A stretch of 32,542 nucleotides of DNA from Nitrosospira sp. Nsp14 (GTDB lineage: Bacteria; Pseudomonadota; Gammaproteobacteria; Burkholderiales; Nitrosomonadaceae). Shown piece by piece: positions 24,573 through 31,584 of this stretch; within the stretch, counting starts at the first letter, position 1; every line of letters starts with the position of its first letter. The notes beneath the pieces are model-generated. The model had not been told where the DNA came from. It worked only from the letters and a program-made list of their open reading frames with translations, and did no database searches. Both the position numbers and the translations under genes were made by a program. The stretch covers positions 1 to 32,542 of the forward strand of contig NZ_FOPV01000025.1 in the NCBI RefSeq assembly GCF_900113575.1. The letters are read 5' to 3'.

Positions 24573-24644
24573 TCAGATAGCGGGTGTGGGCTTCTTTTTA
24601 GGTTTCTTTGCTTCCTTGTTCTTCCTTTGCTGACCTTTTGCCAT
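24573..24644 (-). CDS. Tiny Lys-rich protein (MAKGQQR-KEAKKPKK type)
   Basis: A 23-codon gene on the minus strand: ATG at 24642-24644, TGA at 24573-24575, with AAGGAG 7 bp upstream of the start. The product starts MAKGQQRKNKEAKKPKKK and is made almost only of Lys, Gln, Asn, Glu and Pro. Short conserved proteobacterial proteins that begin MAKGQ-R-NKEAKKPKK are known to me as an uncharacterised family, usually somewhat longer, so this may be a short member. The strong ribosome site and the family-like start support it despite its size. Confidence 0.6.
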   Translation of the reverse strand: MAKGQQRKNKEAKKPKKKPTPAI

Positions 24645-24689
24645 GATGCTCTCCTTGTATTGAGGATGCTCAAATAATAATAAACGCAG

Positions 24690-24707
24690 CCGCTCGTTAA
24701 CGAGCGG
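24690..24707. promoter_or_regulatory. 18-bp perfect palindrome upstream of the tiny gene
   Basis: CCGCTCGTT-AACGAGCGG is a perfect palindrome with no spacer, 46-63 bp upstream of the start codon at 24644 on the minus strand. It could be an operator for a dimeric regulator. A terminator is less likely because no loop or T-run is present. Confidence 0.4.
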
Positions 24708-24971
24708 GAGCGGTTCCTATGTAGATCGGTATTAATTCTTGGGGCGCTGACTGCAGTTTTCAAGTCTCGCTTTAACCCTTATATACTTGACTCTATGCTG
24801 CCTGAGAATTGATCAGGCATTGCATCTAAACGCCTTACTGTTATCTATCTTTTATCCGTCCCATCATGATTAGCCGGCTACCGGTACACAATCCAAAAAT
24901 TCACCGCTATTCAGCGGGCGCCAACACTTGGCACATATAAATCAGCACTGTTGAGATCGAAGGCGCTGAAT

Positions 24972-25097
24972 TTATAGCACATGGCTGAACTGCTCGCGTA
25001 GATTCTTACCGAATTGGGCTCGCCGCGAACCCGAAAGACGGCACCTTCATTGTCTGAGGTCTCCTCCAGCCCCTGATAGCTTGCGTAGATTCCCGCC
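24972..25097 (-). pseudogene. hflX: 3' remnant of a second hflX
   Basis: The minus strand encodes GIYASYQGLEETSDNEGAVF and RVRGEPNSV, matching the C-terminus of the intact HflX (GIYASCQVLEEHSDSEGAFF, RVRGEPHAV). A single-base deletion then shifts the frame; correcting it restores an LREQFSHVL ending and a TAA at the equivalent place. The DNA match continues about 33 bp past the stop to 24939. The rest of hflX is missing and the fragment is joined directly to the upstream region of ahpD copy B. Confidence 0.85.
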
Positions 25098-25186
25098 ACG
25101 CGTCGGCGCCGCGGCAAGCCCATAGCCCAGCGCCAGCAGCGATCCACATCTTGACTGCGTCCCGCGGCGCGCCAGACCCAGCCCGT

Positions 25187-25209
25187 GTGACTGATCGACA
25201 CGCAGTCAC
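25187..25209. promoter_or_regulatory. Inverted repeat upstream of ahpD-like copy B
   Basis: GTGACTGA (25187-25194) and GCAGTCAC (25202-25209) form the same inverted repeat as in copy A with one arm position changed, again with the 7-bp spacer TCGACAC and at about the same distance from the start codon (36 bp). Confidence 0.45.
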
Positions 25210-25245
25210 CTTCATAGGGCTTTGTCCACCATTCGAGGATTCATC

Positions 25246-25725
25246 ATGACCCAGCGCATCGAGTACCAGAAGCAATCACCCGAGCTGTTCAAGAAATTCG
25301 TAGAGTTCAGCACGGCCCTAACGCATTCCACGATCGAGGAGTCGATTCATGATCTGGTGAATATCAGGGCATCGCAGATCAACGGCTGCGCGTTCTGCCT
25401 GGACATGCACGTCAAGGAAGCCACGATCCATGGAGAACGACCGCTTCGTCTGCACCATATCGCCATCTGGCGCGAGTCCACACTGTTTAGTCCACGCGAG
25501 CGCGCCGCGTTGACATGGACTGAAATCCTGACCCAGCTCCCCGCGCATGGCGCGCCAGATGACGTCTACGAGCGTGTTCGCACTCAGCTGTCCGAGAAGG
25601 AATTGTCCGACCTGACCTTCCTGGTGATGTCGATCAACGCCTGGAACCGCGTCAACGTGGGTTTTCAGACGGTACCCGGCGCGTACGACAAGGCATTGGG
25701 CCTGGACAAATCCGGTTTGTACTGA
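25246..25725 (+). CDS. AhpD-like carboxymuconolactone decarboxylase-family protein, copy B
   Basis: The same 159-residue product as copy A except Thr90 in place of Ala90. The CxxC redox pair Cys48/Cys51 and His55 are intact. I chose the ATG at 25246 because it aligns with copy A; in this copy the frame also runs open eight codons further upstream. The Shine-Dalgarno is weaker here (CGAGG instead of GGAGG), so expression may be lower. The intact cupin gene follows, so this copy keeps a working AhpD-cupin pair. The function is inferred from the family: peroxide or reactive-electrophile detoxification. Confidence 0.9.
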   Translation: MTQRIEYQKQSPELFKKFVEFSTALTHSTIEESIHDLVNIRASQINGCAFCLDMHVKEATIHGERPLRLHHIAIWRESTLFSPRERAALTWTEILTQLPAHGAPDDVYERVRTQLSEKELSDLTFLVMSINAWNRVNVGFQTVPGAYDKALGLDKSGLY

Positions 25726-25841
25726 TCATGCATCGGCGCGACTGCGGGAGGGTATGTCGTCGCGCCGAACTCACCCATGACACACGGCCCGCTTGAGGCC
25801 CAGGAACGAGAACAAGCCATGACTATTTCAGAACTCTCACC

Positions 25842-26219
25842 ATGCTGCTGCTGTTGGCAGCCGGTACTGCCGAAGCACAGCAGGCGCCAACATCGGCGCG
25901 CGTGACGCCGTTGATGACCAAGGCGCTGGCCGATTATCCGGGCAATGAAATCCTGATGCTCACCATCGAATACCCGCCAGGCGCCGTCGACCCCGTACAT
26001 CGCCATAATGCGCATGGTTTCATCTACGTGCTGGAGGGTTCGATTGTGATGAGCGTGCAGGGCGGAGAGCCAGTGACGCTGACACCCGGCCAGACCTTCT
26101 ACGAAGGCCCGAATGATGTGCATACCATCGGACGCAACGCCAGCCTCACCAAGCCTGCTCAGTTTCTGGTCTTCCTGTTGAAGAACAGCGACGAGCCTGT
26201 CTTAACGCCGGTGCGCTGA
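25842..26219 (+). CDS. Small exported cupin, copy B
   Basis: A 125-residue single-domain cupin. The first motif PVHRHNAHGFIYVLEGSI and second motif PNDVHTIGRNAS contain the histidines expected to hold a metal ion. The N-terminus (LLLLAAGTAEAQ) looks like the hydrophobic part of a signal peptide, but the basic start is missing from this frame. A better start, ATG at 25819, is one base out of frame, as in copy A. The ATG at 25842 replaces the GTG found in copy A and may have rescued translation, though secretion could be impaired. Cupins of this type often accompany AhpD-like and SDR genes. Confidence 0.8.
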   Translation: MLLLLAAGTAEAQQAPTSARVTPLMTKALADYPGNEILMLTIEYPPGAVDPVHRHNAHGFIYVLEGSIVMSVQGGEPVTLTPGQTFYEGPNDVHTIGRNASLTKPAQFLVFLLKNSDEPVLTPVR

Positions 26220-26494
26220 CGCCCGACGGCTTCAGACGCCCGGCTGCTACGACCATCAACGACAAGGCGGGTGCGTAAAATCTTTGCCTTGCTGGCTCAA
26301 CGCTCGGCCTAATTCCGACCACCATAATCCTTATTCAGCAAAAAATTCTTTCTGTACTATAGTCGAATTGGGCCTTATACATAAGCATGCAACTATTTAA
26401 CCTGCCAGCAGGAAACCGGAGGTTGTGAATAGCCACCAGAGCAGCCAGTTCCTGCGCATGAGGTTGTGTAGCTTCACGGAACAGGAGTGCAAGC

Positions 26495-26783
26495 TCAGAT
26501 GGATTGGTATGGACTGGAGGAACAATGTGTTCGTCGGAAGTCGGGTGAAGTACGAGCAGGTGTATTTGCGTGCCTATGACTCAGTCGCTGAAGCTAGAGC
26601 ATCAATCATGCAATACGTGGATTGGTACACCGATCCAGGCCCGCGCTTGAGCTTGGGCAGGGAAACACCTGATGAAACTTATGCCGTGTTGTTACCGACG
26701 GTTGAAATGGCAGCGTGAGAATCAGCGAAGATTCCACCTATAAAACTTGGGGCCGCTGTTCAGACGAGTGGGACCAGCTCTAT
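26495..26783 (+). mobile_element. IS3-family orfB C-terminal fragment
   Basis: The frame ending at 26718 encodes VKYEQVYLRAYDSVAEARAS...SLGRETPDETYA, the C-terminal end of an IS3-family transposase OrfB. Upstream, NNVFV is followed by GSRVKYEQ where family members have NNVFVERLW-SVKYE, so a few codons carrying the catalytic Glu of the DDE triad are gone. The sequence RPHSSLG is also altered (GPRLSLG). About 65 bp beyond the stop may include the right terminal repeat (ending near GGGACCAGCTCTA). The rest of the element is missing. It is a different IS3 subgroup from the relic at 19005-19453. Confidence 0.75.
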
Positions 26784-26841
26784 TGATCTGTCCTCTCACA
26801 CACAATTCTAAACCACGACACACTTAAAAGGAGCAATGCAC

Positions 26842-27243
26842 ATGTTTGCAAGACCACTGTTGTTGCTGGCGTTTCTCATAACCGGTCCTCTGATCATAAC
26901 CAGTCCCCTGATGGCGCAGGAGACTGTTACGCCGCTCATATCGAAAGATCTGGCAGGAGTTTCCGGCAAGGATGTTCTGATGTACACCGTGGACTTTCCT
27001 CCGGGCCATTCGAGCCCTGTCCACCGCCACAATGCGCAGTTGTTTCTTTACGTACTCGAAGGTTCCATCGTGACGCAGGTGAAAGGCGGAAAAGAAATCA
27101 CCCTGACGCCAGGCCAGATCTTTTTTGAAGATCCTAACGATATTCACACCGTTTCCCGCAACGCAAGTAGCACGCAGCCAGCAAAATTCCTTGTTTTCAT
27201 GGTTAAGAAGAAAGGCGCTCCACCTCTGGTACTAGAAAAGTAA
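26842..27243 (+). CDS. Exported cupin-domain protein
   Basis: A small cupin with an intact signal peptide (MFARPLLLLAFLITG..., ending LMAQ). I prefer the ATG at 26842, 8 bp after AAGGAG; an ATG at 26836 would sit too close to it. The 133-residue product contains the metal-binding motif PVHRHNAQLFLYVLEGSI and the second motif PNDIHTVSRNAS. It is a diverged paralog of the two cupins at 23170 and 25842 and, unlike them, has an undamaged N-terminus. It immediately follows an IS3 fragment. Confidence 0.85.
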   Translation: MFARPLLLLAFLITGPLIITSPLMAQETVTPLISKDLAGVSGKDVLMYTVDFPPGHSSPVHRHNAQLFLYVLEGSIVTQVKGGKEITLTPGQIFFEDPNDIHTVSRNASSTQPAKFLVFMVKKKGAPPLVLEK

Positions 27244-27629
27244 AGGCCCGCTTTGATTAGCACCGTTGGGTTAGAGTGGTTGCCGGGGGTCAGAAAACTT
27301 TCATATGGGACGTCAAAAGTCCTTTTACCATGAACGCATAATCTGGGGCCAGGGCGACGGTTCCGGATACGGGTTGTCGACAGCGCAGTCGGTCGTATCG
27401 GTCAACTGGCTTGCTGGGAGCATTACAACCCGCTGCCCGTTATCCATTGAGGGCTGGAAGCGTGTCGATTTTTCTACAAATTTCAGATCACTGAGGGTAG
27501 GAGGTACCTAATTAACGGGGGAGGGCTTCATCCGTAACCGGCGCCACTCCACATTTCATGAGATGTAAGGTGTAGTAGTTTTGGTCTGATCCGCTAAGCA
27601 GTCAGATTTAAATTGGCACTTTGGACGCT
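27244..27629. other. Gap between the cupin and the PEP-CTERM gene
   Basis: About 390 bp in which I see no gene, repeat or RNA. A short frame at 27305-27511 lacks a ribosome site and any recognisable motif. Confidence 0.35.
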
Positions 27630-27671
27630 AAAAACGAAAAAGCCACAAAGGACATACACCCTTCCGTGGCT
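27630..27671 (-). terminator. Intrinsic terminator of the PEP-CTERM gene
   Basis: On the minus strand AGCCAC...GTGGCT (27641-27671), with further pairing of AAGG and CCTT inside, is followed directly by TTTTTCGTTTTT (27640-27630). It starts 17 bp downstream of the stop codon at 27688. Confidence 0.75.
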
Positions 27672-27687
27672 CAGGATCAGGCGGTGT

Positions 27688-28446
27688 TTAAGTAATCTTT
27701 CGACGCCGTGCGATAAAACCAAGCAAGCTTAAGCCCGCCAGCATCAAGGCATAGGCTTCGGGTTCGGGTACTAATGCGTATGTCGCATGAACGTTCGCAT
27801 TAGTTATCGTACCAGAAACGCTGAGTGTGCTGCTGGCAAACACATAATCATTCCCTACCGCCGACGCGACGCCAAACCTTGTGGAGACACTAACACCTCC
27901 CCCATAACCGACGCTCTGACCATCTGCTACGTTGGTAAAAGTTGTAGCGTTGGACGCAGGGCCTGGGTTCAGGGCCGCCGAAGCGCCGACTTCAACCGTG
28001 GATGGATTAAAGGGTGTGAATTTGGGGTCAAGCGAAACAGACGCTTTTGCAAACGTATTCGTCCCCGTCGTCGTGTTAGTGACCCCTCCGTTCCACGTCG
28101 TTGTAACTTTAACTTCAGCGTTCTGGGTGACGCTTTGCAGTACCCAATGCTTTCCGTCATCAGGATCTGCATCTGTCGGCGGGGTGACGCTATGCCCGAC
28201 AGTGTACGAGCCGGAAAGGGAAGCACTATCATTCGCGTCAATACTTGCTCCCCCTCTATTAGTCTTAGATACCGATATAGACTCTTTATCAATAACGTTG
28301 GTCTTCGCAAGGGTCCAAGTCCAAGGAACGTCTTCAGTCTCTACAGCATTTGCTACGGCTGGCGGAAATACTAAAGCCAGTACAACGAGCACCGCCGTGT
28401 AATTCTTTAATTGTGAACAGTCGGTCATCCAAGTCGCCTTATTCAT
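27688..28446 (-). CDS. PEP-CTERM sorted extracellular protein
   Basis: The ATG at 28444-28446 follows AAGGAG by 5 bp, giving 252 residues; the open frame upstream lacks a ribosome site. A signal peptide (about residues 14-35, ending PPAVANA) precedes a Ser/Thr/Asn-rich, beta-strand-like body with no cysteine after the signal. The C-terminus is a full PEP-CTERM signal: VPEPEAYALMLAGLSLLGFIARRRK, with the Pro-Glu-Pro, a transmembrane helix and an Arg cluster. Such proteins are processed by EpsH-type exosortases and are linked to exopolysaccharide and biofilm matrix. The function of the body is unknown. A terminator follows at once, so it is monocistronic. Confidence 0.88.
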   Translation of the reverse strand: MNKATWMTDCSQLKNYTAVLVVLALVFPPAVANAVETEDVPWTWTLAKTNVIDKESISVSKTNRGGASIDANDSASLSGSYTVGHSVTPPTDADPDDGKHWVLQSVTQNAEVKVTTTWNGGVTNTTTGTNTFAKASVSLDPKFTPFNPSTVEVGASAALNPGPASNATTFTNVADGQSVGYGGGVSVSTRFGVASAVGNDYVFASSTLSVSGTITNANVHATYALVPEPEAYALMLAGLSLLGFIARRRKIT

Positions 28447-28762
28447 AAAACTCCTTAAGGTAATCAGGTCGAAAATTAGCCACGTTGCTTTTAAGTAATA
28501 GACGTAAACCGCACCACGCCAATGCACCCAAACTGACCGTGTACTCCCGCAACGTGTTTTCAGCATAGATCGTTTCAATTGGAAAGCAAGGAAACGGGGA
28601 GGAACGAATTGCACCGAATTAAATGTAGAATTTTGAGAAGTAACGCTGCGCCATATGGGAAATAGCGAAAAGGAGACTTTTATATGGTAAAGAGTAACGT
28701 GCTCCCCATAAACAACGCCATTTAGAATCTAGTAAAGTTCGTTTTTCCAGAGGAGAACGAAT
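28447..28762. other. Gap upstream of the PEP-CTERM gene
   Basis: This stretch should hold the promoter of the PEP-CTERM gene. A 13-codon frame (ATG 28684 to TAG 28723-28725) stands ~8 bp behind an AAAAGGAGA ribosome site on the plus strand, but the peptide is too short to judge. The bases just before 28763 (AGAGGAGAACGA) are the ribosome site of the IS fragment. Confidence 0.35.
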
Positions 28763-28867
28763 GTGAAGAAACGATTTACGGATGAGCAAATTGTTGGGTT
28801 TCTGAAACAGGCGGACGGAGGTGTACCCGTGAGGGAATTATGCAGCTAGCACGGATTTAGCGATGCC
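28763..28867 (+). mobile_element. IS3-family orfA 5' stub
   Basis: GTG at 28763 starts KKRFTDEQIVGFLKQADGGVPVRELC, then an in-frame TAG, then HGFSDA: the N-terminus of an IS3-family OrfA. The TAG replaces a residue that is normally Lys or Arg. Similarity ends near 28867, where the GNAT gene region begins, so only ~35 codons remain. It is a third, separate IS3 trace in the window. Confidence 0.75.
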
Positions 28868-28890
28868 CGAGCGCCACACCGGCCGCCGAT

Positions 28891-29421
28891 CTAGCCATCG
28901 ATGGGATGGTCAGGCGTGTCCAAAAGCAACTGATAGAAAGCCAAGTCAAGCCAGCGGCCAAATTTGATGCCGACCTGGGGTAGCGTACCAACATGCTTGA
29001 AGCCAAGTTGCTCATGCAGCGCGATGCTCCCTGTGTTCGTCGCATCGATTCCGCCGATCATCGCGTGCACGTCGTTTTTTCGAGCTGCCACTATCAGCTC
29101 TCGCATCACCGCGCGGGCAAGCCCTCGACCATGATGGTCCTTGTGCACATACACAGAGTGTTCCACGGTGTACTTGTAAGCGGGCCATGCCCGAAACGTG
29201 CCGTAGCTTCCGAAGCCCAGCAGCATTCCATCGCCGTCCTCAACACCGATTACTGGAACGCCGTCGGCCCGCTTGGCGTCGAACCAACCAACCATGCTCT
29301 GTGGTGCTCGAGGCTTGTAGTCGTATAGCGCCGTTGAGTTCAAGATCGCGTCGTTGAAGATATCCAAGATCACGGTGGCATGCCGCTCGAAGGTGCAATG
29401 CACGATGGTCTGTTCGCTCAT
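28891..29421 (-). CDS. GNAT-family N-acetyltransferase (phosphinothricin acetyltransferase-like)
   Basis: A 176-residue GNAT enzyme that would transfer acetyl from acetyl-CoA to an amine. The ATG at 29421 has AAGGAG 6 bp upstream. The fold signs are VEHSVYVHKDHHGRGLARAVMREL (acetyl-CoA loop HGRGLA) and GGIDATNTGSIALHEQLGFKHVGT, both typical of the Pat/Bar/MddA group that acetylates phosphinothricin-like or methionine-sulfone-like compounds. The natural substrate cannot be read from sequence. It lies between an IS3 orfA stub and a serine-recombinase stub, so it probably arrived with mobile DNA. Confidence 0.88.
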   Translation of the reverse strand: MSEQTIVHCTFERHATVILDIFNDAILNSTALYDYKPRAPQSMVGWFDAKRADGVPVIGVEDGDGMLLGFGSYGTFRAWPAYKYTVEHSVYVHKDHHGRGLARAVMRELIVAARKNDVHAMIGGIDATNTGSIALHEQLGFKHVGTLPQVGIKFGRWLDLAFYQLLLDTPDHPIDG

Positions 29422-29552
29422 CACGATCTCCTTGAAGTGGATGAAAGGGTTGTCAGCGCCACTGCATAGCGCGCTCGGTTGCGAGTTGGGTTGCGAAAGG
29501 CGATGTGCTGACTAAGCACAATTGCAAGACAATCACCCGTTTGGAGGCGCAA

Positions 29553-29822
29553 CTCGTATTCCACATCTTCGCGGCACTAGCCGAATTCGAGCGCGGCGTC
29601 ATCCGCGAACGGACTGCTACGGGCTTGAGAGCCGTGCGGGAACGAGGCCGTGTGGGTGGCAGGTCTTCGGGTCTTCCAGACAAGGATCTTCAGGCCGCCA
29701 AGGCGATGCTGAAGGATTCTGCGATCACCGTTGCTGCCGTAGCCCGACGATTGAACATGGCTGCCTCCACGCTATACCGCCATATTCCCCGCGCGAGAAG
29801 TGCGAGTCTCGAGACAGACTAG
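29553..29822 (+). pseudogene. C-terminal fragment of a serine recombinase (Tn3-type resolvase)
   Basis: LVFHIFAALAEFERGVIRERTATGL is the long E-helix region of resolvase/invertase proteins and the following ~60 residues, ending ITVAAVARRLNMAASTLYRHIP, form the helix-turn-helix DNA-binding domain. The N-terminal catalytic domain with its serine is absent; the frame only opens at 29505 and the first residues do not match. The fragment marks a former transposon or integrative element beside the GNAT gene. Confidence 0.8.
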
Positions 29823-30025
29823 GGCGCGGGTATACTGACATCGGGATGATGAACAGATTTGGCAAACCTCATTCCGCCTCTTGGCGCATGTGTATTCTGC
29901 TGCCGTACCTGCTATGAATTTCGGGTGCGTGCTACAGGGCACGGGCGGAAGAGTTGAAAAAGGAGCCATGAATTCTGTAGCGCTTGGTTTCACAGGCGCC
30001 CAGGAGTTTTCAACAGCTGCCCCGG

Positions 30026-30535
30026 TTATTCCTCGTTTACATCCAGTTTGCGATGTTCACCCAATGCATCGGTATCACCTGTCACCAGCGCTTTCACAAG
30101 TCCGTATGCCCGTGCAGTAGCACTGTGGGGCGCATCCCAATATTCGACTGCCAAGATGCTGACTTTGAGCAAAGCGAGATCCGGATCGTCCAAGCCCTTT
30201 GGGAACCAGGGCTTGAGCCACGGAGACCATAATGCCTGCATCTTCTCCTTGTCGTGCACCAGCTCCGCTGCCCCGGATATGGAAAGATAGTCGTACTTAT
30301 CTGTACGAGCGTAGGAGAGGTTGACTTGCTGGTCCGGTTGCGCTTCCTCGATTTTTGGGGATGACAGGGAAGTAAAAAACCAGAGGTTGCCTTCGCTGTC
30401 CAGTTGCATGGTAGCCATGGGGCTGCTGCGCAAGGTGCCGTCTTTTTCCTTGGTAGTCAACATGGCGAATCTGGCATCGCCGACCATTTCCGCGACCTTA
30501 GCCAGCGCGGCATTATGTTGTTCATCGATTTCCAC
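30026..30535 (-). CDS. PNPOx-like flavin-fold protein, general stress protein 26 type
   Basis: A 169-residue protein of the pyridoxamine-5'-phosphate-oxidase-like split-barrel fold. The start is GTG at 30533-30535, supported by AAAGGAG 6 bp upstream. Family-like features are FAMLTTKEKDGTLRSSPMATMQLDSEGNLWFFTS near the N-terminus and VNLSYARTDKYDYLSISGAAELV in the middle. Relatives bind FMN or F420 and are induced by general stress; pyridoxal synthesis should not be assumed. It is a single gene with an unrelated small gene 112 bp upstream on the same strand. Confidence 0.85.
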   Translation of the reverse strand: MEIDEQHNAALAKVAEMVGDARFAMLTTKEKDGTLRSSPMATMQLDSEGNLWFFTSLSSPKIEEAQPDQQVNLSYARTDKYDYLSISGAAELVHDKEKMQALWSPWLKPWFPKGLDDPDLALLKVSILAVEYWDAPHSATARAYGLVKALVTGDTDALGEHRKLDVNEE

Positions 30536-30647
30536 TGGTAACTCCTTTACACCGGTTTGATATCCGGCCTATTCAATGCTTCAGGTTGATGAAGCGCGTG
30601 AGGATATTTTCATCATTTCCTTCTGAGGCCAGAGGCCTGAACGCGCA

Positions 30648-30851
30648 CTAGCCATCCCTTAGTTTTGCGGTTTGGGTGATATGGGCCATAAACTCTTCTT
30701 CGATCTTCTGTTCCATCAAAAAGTATTCGCGCTCTTCCTCGCTCATCTCATCCAACGACCGCTCCGGCAGTTCCATTATCAGCGCCTCGAATTCTTCCTG
30801 CGTTTGCGCCTTGCCCAGCCGTTCCTTCCAATCCTGCTCGTCCAAAGCCAT
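30648..30851 (-). CDS. Small acidic hypothetical protein
   Basis: 67 residues from an ATG preceded by a strong GGAGGTGG ribosome site. Rich in Glu and predicted all-helical (KAQTQEEFEALIMELPERSL, EEEREYFLMEQKIEEEFM). No signal peptide, no cysteines, no recognised domain. It is upstream of, and in the same direction as, the PNPOx-like gene, so they may share a transcript. Confidence 0.65.
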   Translation of the reverse strand: MALDEQDWKERLGKAQTQEEFEALIMELPERSLDEMSEEEREYFLMEQKIEEEFMAHITQTAKLRDG

Positions 30852-31067
30852 TGAACCACCTCCAGAAGTTTCTTATACCCTCGTCAGTCCGGTGTATCCA
30901 TTGTCCCGTGCTGTCGATCATGAGGGGCTCCACCATCAACGTTTATTCTATTTGAATAGCAGGAAACCCGGCATCGTCCGGCTTGGCCGCATCCTTAACA
31001 ATATCGACCATTTGCGATAATCTACACCTCCAACCTTTGTCCGAGGGGTGTGTGTGATATTCTTCAT

Positions 31068-31083
31068 TTGATCTGCGGATCAA
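31068..31083. promoter_or_regulatory. Short palindrome upstream of the small lipoprotein gene
   Basis: TTGATC-TGCG-GATCAA, a 6-bp inverted repeat with a 4-bp spacer, lies 45-60 bp upstream of the start at 31129 in an AT-rich promoter-like stretch. It could be an operator; it is short enough to be chance. Confidence 0.25.
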
Positions 31084-31128
31084 TGAGGATGTATTTTTAG
31101 GCGTTATAAAAATTAAAAAGGAACCAAA

Positions 31129-31323
31129 ATGAAAGTAAAAGAGAATTTCACATTAATCGGTATCTCGATTCTATTGATTTGTGGGCTTACCGCATGCGAC
31201 AAGCCGGGACCCGCAGAAACCGCAGGTAAAAAAATAGATCAGACGGCCGCTGAAGCCAGCAAGAGGATAGGTGAAGCAACGGATGAAATCGGTAAAAAAC
31301 TTGGCAAGCAAGACGAGAAATGA
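31129..31323 (+). CDS. Small lipoprotein
   Basis: 64 residues. The signal peptide ends in the lipobox LTAC with Cys23 as lipidation site; Asp at +2 is the classic inner-membrane retention signal of the E. coli Lol system. The mature ~42 residues are charged and amphipathic (KIDQTAAEASKRIGEATDEIGKKLG), like a short helical surface coat. An AAAAAGGAA ribosome site precedes the ATG. Similar tiny lipoproteins are common in betaproteobacteria and have no assigned role. Confidence 0.75.
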   Translation: MKVKENFTLIGISILLICGLTACDKPGPAETAGKKIDQTAAEASKRIGEATDEIGKKLGKQDEK

Positions 31324-31520
31324 GAGTAGTTGGCGGCAACCCCTTAAGGAATAGGTCCTCAGGCATCTTGTTTTCAGTGCAATAGCTGACGCTACGTACA
31401 AGTTGTCCACGAGTTCCATTGATGCTTACTGGACCATTAGCGATACGCCGTAGCGATGACCCGGAAGAGGTGTATTAGGGATACATACACTCTCGCCCAA
31501 AATCAGTGGGGCCGGACATA

Positions 31521-31546
31521 AAGGGGGCTATCGAAGGGGGCTATCG
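31521..31546. repeat. Tandem 13-bp repeat
   Basis: AAGGGGGCTATCG occurs twice head to tail (31521-31533 and 31534-31546) in the gap between the lipoprotein gene and the downstream PEP-CTERM gene. It is probably a simple slippage duplication. Confidence 0.7.
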
Positions 31547-31584
31547 ACAGACACTTTCGTGCCTCCCAGACCTCTGACTCGACC

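Larger units (their letters stand above)
25096..26051 (+). repeat. Duplicated segment, copy B (5' flank, ahpD-like, cupin 5' half)
   Basis: This is the partner of 22427-23379, same orientation, about 2.67 kb downstream. It is nearly identical across ahpD, slightly diverged in the cupin and clearly diverged upstream of ahpD. Here the cupin continues intact beyond 26051. To its left the segment joins an hflX 3' fragment instead of the SDR remnant seen in copy A. Confidence 0.9.

Noticed and set aside
24690-24707. Reading the 18-bp palindrome as a terminator
   Set aside because: There is no loop and no T-run, and it lies upstream of a gene rather than behind one.
28684-28725. 13-codon frame with a good ribosome site
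   Set aside because: Too short to judge without conservation or ribosome data; recorded only in the gap description.
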